From assembly GCA_009840065.1 (NCBI GenBank), contig VXON01000024.1, forward strand, positions 1 to 7,206: a stretch of 7,206 nucleotides of DNA. The letters are read 5' to 3'. The notes under the pieces are model-generated. The model worked only from the letters and a program-made list of their open reading frames with translations. It did not search any database and was not told where the DNA came from. Shown piece after piece: positions 1 through 5,075 of this stretch. The number at the start of each line of letters is the position of its first letter. The stretch's first letter is position 1. The position numbers and the translations under genes are program-made. The DNA is from Cenarchaeum sp. SB0662_bin_33 (GTDB lineage Archaea; Thermoproteota; Nitrososphaeria; Nitrososphaerales; Nitrosopumilaceae).

Positions 1-546
1 TTTGATGGTTTGATTTTGACTGATCATATTGTGAAAAAAGCTTGGTTCATACAAAAATCACATCCTCCAGTATCGTATATATGTAGCAATACTGTCAATT
101 AATTTTTCACACATACAAAAAAACATCTTAAGGACTACAATGCACGGAAATTTGGGTTATCTTACACCCTCTCACCAATGATCTAAGCATATTATTGACT
201 AATGCTGACTACCTCTAAAATCGATGAATTTGTGTCAATGTCACATCACGTACACTAACAAAAATATTCGGGCATATGGTGACCTGCACTGCCTCTTATA
301 TTATGACATGCGTTGGTATTGGGGTACCCGGTCAGGCCGGCATGGCATCCATGCGTAAGGTGTAGTCCTTTGCTTGGAGAAACAGTCATGACTTGATTAT
401 ATACATTAATTATTTTGAAACAATACTTGATCAGATCTTTATGTTGTTTGCGCCCGCCGCCACATCTGTACTGTACAATTATGCCACTTGGAATTAATTC
501 TGCATTTCGGGCGGAACCGTTTATAGAAACCTACTTCGTCAATGAT
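1..546. other. Gene-poor leader region with no convincing gene
   Basis: This AT-rich stretch carries only short open frames with stops in every frame. The first 33 codons of frame 1 are open to a TAA at 100-102, so a gene tail entering from the left edge is possible, but the residues are not recognisable. A 29-codon ATG frame at 276-365 lies in a locally more GC-rich patch (about 310-360) that includes a small inverted repeat GCATGG-CAT-CCATGC at 340-354. A TATA-like string at 397-405 (TTATATAC) and another at 74-82 could be promoters. I see no tRNA and no CRISPR repeat. Confidence 0.5.
518..527 (+). promoter_or_regulatory. Candidate TATA box for the deoxyhypusine synthase family gene
   Basis: TTTATAGA at 520-527 is centred about 24 nt before the ATG at 547. 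This is the spacing expected if the mRNA begins at the start codon (leaderless), as is common in Nitrososphaerota. It is the main reason for preferring 547 over the upstream in-frame ATG at 481 or TTG at 415. It lies within the open frame of those longer alternatives, so it could also be coincidental. Confidence 0.4.
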
Positions 547-1605
547 ATGATGAACGAGTTTACCGGTCATGATATTCCATACATACATCTTGACCCGGAC
601 ATGACGATAACGGATCTGGTGGATATTTATGCATCATCCGGATTTAATGGGAGGAGTCTGGGCGAGGCGGCAAAACTATACCTAGACATGATTCAGTCAG
701 GCGCAACAATATGTCTGACAGTCTCCGGAGCCCTATCTCCTGTGGGCATGGGGGGCATAATACGTTCACTGATAGAGCGGGGCTTTGTCGACTGGATTAT
801 TACAACTGGCGCCAATGTATATCATGAGGACCACTTTGCGTGGGGCCTTCCCATAAAGCAGGGTTATCACCATGTGGATGATGCCACACTGTTTCAGAAA
901 GAGATTGTACGAATTCGAGATGTCTACATAAAGTTCTATGAGACACTGGAGGCACAGGATCAGGTAATTCAAAGATATTTTAATGGTGTCATGGATAAAC
1001 GCCCTTTTACAACAGCCGAGTTTTGTAATTACATGGGAGAGATGAGTTACAAGCATGCTGAATATCCAAAAAAAAGTTTTGTAACTGCCGCATACGAGTA
1101 CGGCGTTCCGGTATACGTATCCACATTAAAGGACTCATCACTGGCACTGAATCTGGCCCTTCAGAGACTAAACAACAAGACATACTCACTGGACTTTGTC
1201 CGGGAGATATTGGAGCAGGCTGCAATTGTATATAACTCAGATTTATCTGGAATATTGGAGCTAGGTGGCGGGGTGCCAAAGAATACTGCTCAGCAGACTG
1301 GACCCTTGTTGGATCAAATACTACGCAGAAATGATGGTGGCCAGGATTACATAATACAGATAACTGATGCCAGACCTGATACAGGAGGCCTGTCAGGTGC
1401 CACATTACAGGAAGGCAAAAGCTGGGGTAAGGTACAGGACGCGCATAATGGACTTGTCACGGTATATGCGGACACGACCATCGCATTTCCCATACTTGCA
1501 TTATATGTAATGAGTAATGGCACATCCAGAATACCTCGCCGTCTGTATGAAAAACTTGGCACATTTTACGACAGGCTTGCAACAGACTACTTTAAGACAA
1601 TCTAG
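547..1605 (+). CDS. Deoxyhypusine synthase family protein
   Basis: Deoxyhypusine synthase uses NAD to move the aminobutyl group of spermidine onto a lysine of archaeal/eukaryotic initiation factor 5A in the cytoplasm. From the ATG at 547 the protein has 352 residues. Visible family features are SGALSP (60-65), TTGANVYHED (86-95, NAD-binding region), GGGVPKN (240-246) and a C-terminal block with D274, E289, W293 and K295 in SWGKV. K295 aligns with the human catalytic lysine (K329), so the enzyme intermediate can form. At the place where human and typical archaeal enzymes have KH (human H288) there is KN. As I recall, this is also seen in the bacterial and cyanobacterial DHS-like group, so true eIF5A modification is likely but not certain; a related polyamine reaction is the alternative. 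In-frame starts at 481 (ATG) and 415 (TTG) are possible. The 547 start leaves a family-like N-terminus and fits a TATA box at -24. The TAG stop interlocks with the stop of the convergent gene. Confidence 0.88.
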   Translation: MMNEFTGHDIPYIHLDPDMTITDLVDIYASSGFNGRSLGEAAKLYLDMIQSGATICLTVSGALSPVGMGGIIRSLIERGFVDWIITTGANVYHEDHFAWGLPIKQGYHHVDDATLFQKEIVRIRDVYIKFYETLEAQDQVIQRYFNGVMDKRPFTTAEFCNYMGEMSYKHAEYPKKSFVTAAYEYGVPVYVSTLKDSSLALNLALQRLNNKTYSLDFVREILEQAAIVYNSDLSGILELGGGVPKNTAQQTGPLLDQILRRNDGGQDYIIQITDARPDTGGLSGATLQEGKSWGKVQDAHNGLVTVYADTTIAFPILALYVMSNGTSRIPRRLYEKLGTFYDRLATDYFKTI

Positions 1606-1808
1606 TCCCACCGGGCGCGCTCCAAATCCCTGTCGCCTTTTGACTCTTTTTTGTACTCCCGATAGTGTTCTCTGCATAATACGGCCCTCTTGCCACTGGT
1701 GCTTACTCGTAGGCCTGCACTCTCTACCTTTACAACATTCAGGGATCGTGCGCCGACGTTATCACATCCATCTATGCTGCAAGTCGCACCCTTTGCCACA
1801 ATGCCCAT
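1602..1808 (-). CDS. Small conserved archaeal protein with a Cys/His zinc-binding pattern
   Basis: The product has 68 residues and resembles a small conserved protein of Nitrososphaerota whose function I do not know. It carries C10-x4-C15 and C45-x2-H48, a spacing suited to one structural zinc ion. The C-terminal third is very basic and acidic (a charged helix rich in K, E and R), so nucleic-acid or protein binding is possible, but that is inference. An ATG six codons upstream (1826) would give 74 residues. I prefer 1808 because a TTTATA box at 1834-1839 lies about 28 nt before it, leaving no 5' leader; from 1826 the box would be too close. The gene converges on the deoxyhypusine synthase family gene, and the two TAG stops share CTAG at 1602-1605. 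Confidence 0.75.
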   Translation of the reverse strand: MGIVAKGATCSIDGCDNVGARSLNVVKVESAGLRVSTSGKRAVLCREHYREYKKESKGDRDLERARWD

Positions 1809-1831
1809 AATGAATATTTTTGTCATACTAC

Positions 1832-1840
1832 GGTATAAAT
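1832..1840 (-). promoter_or_regulatory. Candidate TATA box of the small zinc-binding protein gene
   Basis: On the minus strand this reads ATTTATACC. Its TTTATA core is centred about 28 nt before the ATG at 1808. No Shine-Dalgarno-like sequence lies between, which suggests a leaderless transcript. Confidence 0.5.
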
Positions 1841-2167
1841 CCCTTTTACATTGGTGTTCTCTTGAAGATGGAGTTGATGATCATTTTATATAAGTCATGA
1901 TAATTCTGAGTTAATCTGTCCAAGTGAACATTATATTATTCCTCATGATAAACAGTAGTCCATTTGGATTGCCAAGCTTGGTTCTAGGATGTGTGATTGC
2001 AGCCTGAATCCGGGCATCAAACCATGTTGGAGACTAAATGTTGCATATACATACCCCACTTTTACTTGCGTATCAATATCAGCATCCACCAGCCGTGTTT
2101 TCAAGAGAACCCTCCCATAAAAGTAATATGTAACAGGAACGTAATAAAACCAATCTTGGCTGAGCGG
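1841..2167. other. Intergenic region between divergent genes
   Basis: Most of this stretch shows no coding signal. An open frame reaches back from the DUF6659 gene to a TTG at 1997, but its first 57 codons (many C, H, I and P residues) do not look like a protein of that family. A perfect 10-bp palindrome CCAAGCTTGG sits at 1972-1981. TATA-like strings occur at 1886-1893 (TTTATATA) and 2142-2149 (TAATAAAA); the latter is about 23 nt before the preferred start at 2168. I see no RNA gene. Confidence 0.4.
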
Positions 2168-2533
2168 TTGTCACACTATACACAATTATGTGAACGAGTA
2201 ATGAATTTAGACAAGAGTATACGGTTTGCAGGAGTCATAAGCGACAGGGGACGCTTGGTTGCCGGTGGAATGCGCGAAGGCGTAAAACCATTAGAGAAAG
2301 AGAAGGATGATGAAGTTCTGTTTATGGAGCTGGCTCTCCGAGTCCGTATGCGCCGCGAGTTTGACAGACAGCTTGGACCAGTAAACTTTGCCATGGCATC
2401 CCGGCGACGCGCAATAACAATGAGTTTTAGATTAAACAACAATATACTGTATGTGGCCGCTGAACCCGATGCCGATTATTGTACACTCCCACGTATAATA
2501 TTAGACCTCATAAAACAGCTAACCCAAAAGTGA
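2168..2533 (+). CDS. DUF6659 family protein (thaumarchaeal, function unknown)
   Basis: I recognise the core as the DUF6659 type found in Nitrososphaerota. It opens with a short helix holding QLCERV, then IRFAGVI (18-24), RLVAGGMREG (29-38), an acidic EKEKDDE stretch and an FMELALRVRMR helix. It ends in strands with MSFRL and a final helix. The order helix, two strands, helix, strands resembles small roadblock/longin-like folds, so a regulatory or scaffold role is conceivable; this is inference. No ATG lies in a suitable place. The preferred start is the TTG at 2168 (121 residues), which keeps the conserved first helix and has an AT-rich TAATAAAA about 23 nt upstream. The first ATG (2201) would remove that helix, and the TTG at 1997 adds unconvincing sequence. 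The lack of an ATG start is unusual and may mean low expression or recent loss of the original start. Confidence 0.72.
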   Translation: MSHYTQLCERVMNLDKSIRFAGVISDRGRLVAGGMREGVKPLEKEKDDEVLFMELALRVRMRREFDRQLGPVNFAMASRRRAITMSFRLNNNILYVAAEPDADYCTLPRIILDLIKQLTQK

Positions 2534-2577
2534 TCTGTAAATCAAAGACAGATATGCTAAATTGGCTGAAAATATAC

Positions 2578-2606
2578 CGGTTTATGGGATAAAGTCCCAT
2601 AAACTG
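2578..2606. repeat. Perfect inverted repeat (hairpin 1)
   Basis: GTTTATGGGA at 2580-2589 and TCCCATAAAC at 2595-2604 are exact reverse complements around the five-base loop TAAAG. The stem extends by one G-T and one C-G pair to 2578-2606. It begins 45 nt after the DUF6659 stop. No T-run follows, so it does not resemble an intrinsic terminator. Confidence 0.8.
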
Positions 2607-2640
2607 AGCATCATGTGTTTTGACAAACACCTGCATCTCA
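2605..2640. repeat. Imperfect inverted repeat (hairpin 2), abutting hairpin 1
   Basis: Two 16-nt arms (2605-2620 and 2625-2640) match as reverse complements at 12 of 16 positions around the four-base loop TGAC. The inner GTGTTT/AAACAC and outer TGAG/CTCA parts are perfect. It starts where hairpin 1 ends, so the two stems would stack as a tandem structure in RNA or single-stranded DNA. The four mismatches argue for an old or RNA-type structure rather than a recent duplication. Confidence 0.65.
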
Positions 2641-2656
2641 ATAATACTCTAATTTA

Positions 2657-2760
2657 TGCGCAGAATTCCCCAGCATGTGGTATTTGTATCTGGATTATTT
2701 TGGATCGAAGAGGAACAATTGAATAAACGTGCGCAGAATCTCCCCATATGTGAATTCCCC
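2657..2760. repeat. Clustered direct repeats next to the transposase 3' end
   Basis: TGCGCAGAAT followed by (C)TCCCCA occurs at 2657-2672 and again at 2730-2746, 73 bp apart. Both copies run on into an ATGTG or TGTG string. A third partial copy, GAATTCCCC, lies at 2752-2760 and also occurs inside the first copy (2663-2671). The cluster ends about 22 bp short of the transposase stop codon. It could be a set of transposase-binding subterminal repeats or the scar of an older element. I see no equivalent cluster on the other side of the transposase. Confidence 0.6.
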
Positions 2761-2782
2761 CATAAATAAATTCTAAACTGCG

Positions 2783-3952
2783 TCAGATTGGGGGTCCTGG
2801 ACCGGCATCATCTGTTATGGACCTGAGCATCTGCTTGAATGCCAATTGCGTAATTGTGCTTTTGTGGCGTGAGATATATTTTGTCATAGATAGCATTAGA
2901 ATCTTTATCATCATCCAGTTGTTGAACATCATTAGGGAGTATAGAAAACAGAACAGGCGTGCCCCAACCTTACGACTCCGTGTCTTTGCCCTCATAGATT
3001 CCAGCATTGCGTATCCGGACTCTATTCCCCACCTGACAGAATATACAGTAGGGTCAATCCAATTCAGATTGGTTGCAATTCCAATGTACTTTTCCTCTGG
3101 TAATTCTGCATCTTTTTTGGGATCGAGATTTTTCCTTTCTGTTATTATCATATTGTATGTGGCAGTCGCGGTACGTCCTGTAATGGTGTGATCATGTATT
3201 GTATCTTTAATAAGAACCGCTACAAAAAGACGCTGTTTCTCTACCACACCTTGAGTGTTACGGCAAGGCATTAGATATGGTATATTTAGCTTGTTCAGAT
3301 TTAATATTGTTTCAGCTGAAAAGAACTCACGATCAAGTAGACATAGTTTGATCGTTATGCCATAACTTAGACATTCTTGTATAATTGTACGCACCGTATT
3401 TGGCACTGATTCCAAAGCCGGTACTTGGAGGCATACTAAATTGAGACGAATATCGTCGTTGACGCATTGTAGTGTTACGTATCGCTCAAAATATTTAGTC
3501 CCATTCTTGTATTTGGATCTTGCCAATTCCTCTCCTCGTATCCGGTCATATCTGGGTATGAGGTGCATATCTATGGCAACAACAATGCCATCCTTGGGCA
3601 GCTTATACAACTGTTTTAGATTCAAAAGGCATTCCATTACTGATTCTTTAAACATATTTTGTACCTCATCTGTCTTCATTGTGGCCAACCTTACCCGGAA
3701 CCATTCATCACTAGGAGGCACTATGGCATCACTGCCTGCGGATACACCTGATGCGCACCCGCCTACGGAAGCATCGGCACAAACTGTCCGTATTATTCCC
3801 CGATTAAAATACCCAACATTATAGAATGCGTTGTGTCCGGTAGAGACATTAACCAATGGAGAGATTAGAGTCTCCAAATGTTCGATGATCTGGGCACGTA
3901 TCTTCGGGTTGTTCCTAAACTCATGTGCAGTAAGATGCTGTTGATGGCTCAT
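2783..3952 (-). CDS. DDE transposase, ISH3/IS4-like family
   Basis: This 389-residue protein catalyses cut-and-paste movement of its insertion sequence through a two-metal RNase H-like site. The DDE triad is visible: D128 in VVAIDMH, D207 in LLDREFF and E311 in RWGIESGY. E311 lies in the Y-x2-R-x3-E signature (Y304, R307, E311) of IS4-type transposases. The second position of that signature normally continues to a lysine; here an arginine/lysine patch (R321, K323, R325) follows. An insertion of mostly beta character separates D207 and E311, as in this family. The length equals that of typical ISH3 transposases and there is no frameshift, so the enzyme may be active. The ATG at 3952 begins MSHQQH. 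The 5' leader is long (about 100 nt from the predicted TATA box at 4071-4080) and contains hairpins. Host purS lies upstream on the same strand, so read-through is possible. Confidence 0.9.
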   Translation of the reverse strand: MSHQQHLTAHEFRNNPKIRAQIIEHLETLISPLVNVSTGHNAFYNVGYFNRGIIRTVCADASVGGCASGVSAGSDAIVPPSDEWFRVRLATMKTDEVQNMFKESVMECLLNLKQLYKLPKDGIVVAIDMHLIPRYDRIRGEELARSKYKNGTKYFERYVTLQCVNDDIRLNLVCLQVPALESVPNTVRTIIQECLSYGITIKLCLLDREFFSAETILNLNKLNIPYLMPCRNTQGVVEKQRLFVAVLIKDTIHDHTITGRTATATYNMIITERKNLDPKKDAELPEEKYIGIATNLNWIDPTVYSVRWGIESGYAMLESMRAKTRSRKVGARLFCFLYSLMMFNNWMMIKILMLSMTKYISRHKSTITQLAFKQMLRSITDDAGPGPPI

Positions 3953-3956
3953 ATGT

Positions 3957-3986
3957 CATGATGCCCAACATCATTGATGGGTCATG
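3957..3986 (-). repeat. Hairpin just upstream of the transposase start
   Basis: CATGA (3957-3961) pairs with TCATG (3982-3986), and CCCA (3964-3967) pairs with TGGG (3978-3981), with a two-base bulge on one side. The structure lies 5 nt before the transposase ATG on the minus-strand transcript, where it could hinder translation. It is short, so chance is not excluded. Confidence 0.4.
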
Positions 3987-4021
3987 GTAGTTATATTCTG
4001 TTTTTGTCCAGTTATGGTAGA

Positions 4022-4063
4022 GTGTAAGTCTCTTCATTTGTTGCTAACTGAAGAGACTTATGC
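4022..4063 (-). repeat. Long perfect inverted repeat in the transposase leader
   Basis: TAAGTCTCTTCA at 4025-4036 and TGAAGAGACTTA at 4049-4060 are exact 12-bp reverse complements around a 12-nt loop. In RNA the stem could extend to about 15 pairs through G-U pairs (4022-4063). It lies between the predicted transposase promoter and its start codon. A transcript begun at that promoter (start near 4050) would lack most of the upstream arm, while read-through RNA from purS would contain both arms. Confidence 0.75.
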
Positions 4064-4070
4064 CAAAATA

Positions 4071-4080
4071 CTATTTAAGC
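4071..4080 (-). promoter_or_regulatory. Candidate TATA box for the transposase
   Basis: On the minus strand this reads GCTTAAATAG, close to the archaeal TTTAWATA consensus. A start of transcription is expected near 4050. This leaves a leader of about 100 nt before the ATG at 3952, unlike the leaderless arrangement of the neighbouring host genes. Confidence 0.4.
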
Positions 4081-4170
4081 ATGCTATGGCGGGGTTAAAT
4101 TAGAATTTAAGATCGATTTATATAGCTGCAATATAACAAAGGTACTTTTGGTTTAGCTGTAAAATAGCGT

Positions 4171-4425
4171 TTATACAATTGAAAATTCTGCCGAGCTGAC
4201 CAGCGGATTGTATACGTGTAGTTCATCACATATTCGTCTTACCTTCTTTATTGCCACCTGTGAGTCTTCTGCGTTTATTGTAAAACACAACCCCTTGGTA
4301 CAGCGTATCTCTGTTATGTCATCGGCGCCGCTTCGTAGTACCAAATCGTTCAGTATTGTACTGCCCTCAGGATCACTTATTCCGGACTTGTTTTGTATCG
4401 TTACAAGTACTTTGTAGTCACCCAT
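4171..4425 (-). CDS. purS: Phosphoribosylformylglycinamidine synthase subunit PurS
   Basis: PurS is the small non-catalytic subunit that joins PurQ (glutaminase) to PurL (synthetase) in the FGAM synthase of purine synthesis. The 84 residues cover the whole family length. They show the N-terminal strand YKVLVTIQNKSGISDPEG (4-21), the helix TILNDLVLRSG, the strand pair ITEIRCTKGLCFTINAED with its conserved K/G turn, the helix AIKKVRRICDELHVYNPLV, and the last strand with E80 and F81. An ATG four codons upstream (4437) is possible. The ATG at 4425 fits the family N-terminus and lies 26 nt after a TATATA box (4449-4454). purQ and purL are not present here; downstream lies the transposase on the same strand, so an operon may have been split, or the genes may simply be dispersed. 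The transcript could read into the transposase. Confidence 0.9.
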   Translation of the reverse strand: MGDYKVLVTIQNKSGISDPEGSTILNDLVLRSGADDITEIRCTKGLCFTINAEDSQVAIKKVRRICDELHVYNPLVSSAEFSIV

Positions 4426-4446
4426 GCATTTTATCATAATTCAAAC

Positions 4447-4455
4447 CATATATAG
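4447..4455 (-). promoter_or_regulatory. Candidate TATA box of purS
   Basis: On the minus strand this reads CTATATATG, centred about 26 nt before the ATG at 4425. It fits a leaderless purS transcript. Confidence 0.55.
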
Positions 4456-4505
4456 ATGGTTTTTTTACGGTATGTGGTATTGTACGGCGCCCACCTCTTG
4501 TGTCA

Positions 4506-4528
4506 AGATGCTTCTGGCAGCATCTGCC
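4506..4528. repeat. Overlapping alternative inverted repeats in the divergent promoter region
   Basis: AGATGCT (4506-4512) is complementary to AGCATCT (4519-4525) across a six-base loop. An overlapping palindrome, GGCAG-CAT-CTGCC (4516-4528), uses some of the same bases, so the two foldings exclude each other. The site lies between the purS promoter and the TATA box of the gene at 4583. It may be an operator for a dimeric regulator; no regulator is visible nearby. Confidence 0.45.
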
Positions 4529-4553
4529 CTACTAATATCACAAAACCCTTAGC

Positions 4554-4563
4554 TATAATTATA
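4554..4563 (+). promoter_or_regulatory. Candidate TATA box for the 4583-tatC transcript
   Basis: TATAATTATA is centred about 25 nt before the ATG at 4583, with no ribosome binding site between. It fits a leaderless mRNA that probably continues into tatC. Confidence 0.55.
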
Positions 4564-4582
4564 CGACACATCAAATAGATAT

Positions 4583-5047
4583 ATGGCTCGCGCGCGGTAC
4601 TGGAAGATGACTCCGGCAGAGGTAGCCGAACTATCATATGATGAAAAGTTTCTGCTAAATTGGGACATAAAATGTACGCGCCAACCCGAGGAGGATGCCA
4701 TATTCATAGGGGTCTTTATGTATAGGCATGGCACGCCGTTGGATTATACGCCGATAAAGGGTATAGTATTCTATCACAATCACATACCCAATAATGAAAT
4801 ACCTCGCATAACTAGGCATCTGAGGGATAGGTATGGCGGCAAGGAGACAAAAAAGGGCGACAGGGTATTCTTGGCTGATTCCAAGCAGTTTTATGATCCT
4901 GTAGGCATATCATCACTGGCACTGTCCATGGAGAAGACGTTTGATACCAAAACAGTGATTACACTGGAGTTTGAAGGTATGAGTCAGGAGGAGATGCGTG
5001 ATGCCGGCCTGCCCGACTCTAAACTGTTACCCATACCTGGCAAGTAA
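4583..5047 (+). CDS. Conserved archaeal protein of unknown function upstream of tatC
   Basis: I do not recognise a named family. The 154-residue product is soluble, with no signal peptide or membrane segment. It starts with a basic MARARYWKMT, followed by a helical, acidic TPAEVAELSYDEKFLLNW (10-27). A middle part of alternating strands follows, with IFIGVFMYRHG, GIVFYHNHIP (H65, N66, H67) and a basic helix EIPRITRHLRDRYGG (72-86). The C-terminal part (94-132) again has strand character, ending in VITLEFEG, and a short tail ends in PGK. The H-N-H group could bind a metal, but no second site completes a known motif. It has its own promoter 25 nt upstream and ends 28 nt before tatC, so the two are likely co-transcribed. 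A role linked to export or membrane proteins is inference from position only. Confidence 0.8.
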   Translation: MARARYWKMTPAEVAELSYDEKFLLNWDIKCTRQPEEDAIFIGVFMYRHGTPLDYTPIKGIVFYHNHIPNNEIPRITRHLRDRYGGKETKKGDRVFLADSKQFYDPVGISSLALSMEKTFDTKTVITLEFEGMSQEEMRDAGLPDSKLLPIPGK

Positions 5048-5075
5048 TATGAGCAGGCAAGCGTAGTATGGGGCT

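Larger units (their letters stand above)
2767..4109 (-). mobile_element. Insertion sequence, ISH3/IS4-like (boundaries uncertain)
   Basis: An intact transposase gene occupies most of the element. The best short inverted repeat around it is TAAATTCTAA at 2767-2776, with its complement at 4100-4109. This gives a span of 1343 bp, close to the roughly 1.4 kb of ISH3-type elements. An overlapping alternative pairs TCTAATTTA at 2648-2656 with its complement at 4096-4104 (span 1457 bp). Neither pair is flanked by a direct target duplication that I can see, so the true ends are not established. The element lies between the DUF6659 gene and purS and interrupts no recognisable reading frame. Confidence 0.45.

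Noticed and set aside
38..48. AAGCTTGGTTC, also found at 1974-1984 within the CCAAGCTTGG palindrome region.
   Set aside because: An isolated 11-base match with no similarity around it; likely coincidence.
1..99. Open frame running from the left edge to a TAA at 100-102, possibly the tail of a gene.
   Set aside because: 33 codons without a stop is not unusual by chance and the residues match nothing I know.
140..181. Short frame reading MHGNLGYLTPSHQ, resembling the C-terminal tail of IS3/IS481-type integrases.
   Set aside because: Only 13 codons match the idea. The frame upstream (open from 35) has no integrase-like sequence and no catalytic residues, so the likeness is probably chance.
276..365. 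ATG-started 29-codon open frame in a more GC-rich patch.
   Set aside because: Too short to support, with no recognisable product and no well-placed promoter. It may be a remnant but this cannot be shown from the sequence.
1997..2167. N-terminal extension of the DUF6659 frame back to a TTG at 1997.
   Set aside because: The 57 added residues are rich in C, H and P, do not resemble family members and overlap the probable promoter.
2578..2606. Hairpin 1 as an intrinsic terminator for the DUF6659 gene.
   Set aside because: No T-run follows the stem, and archaeal terminators are typically T-rich tracts rather than hairpins.
2657..2760. Direct repeats as a CRISPR array.
   Set aside because: Only two full copies and one partial copy, with unequal spacing, imperfect repeats and no cas genes.
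2817..3824. Plus-strand open frames (2817-3191 and 3441-3824) opposite the transposase.
   Set aside because: They are antisense shadows of a gene with clear DDE motifs and have no protein-like features of their own.
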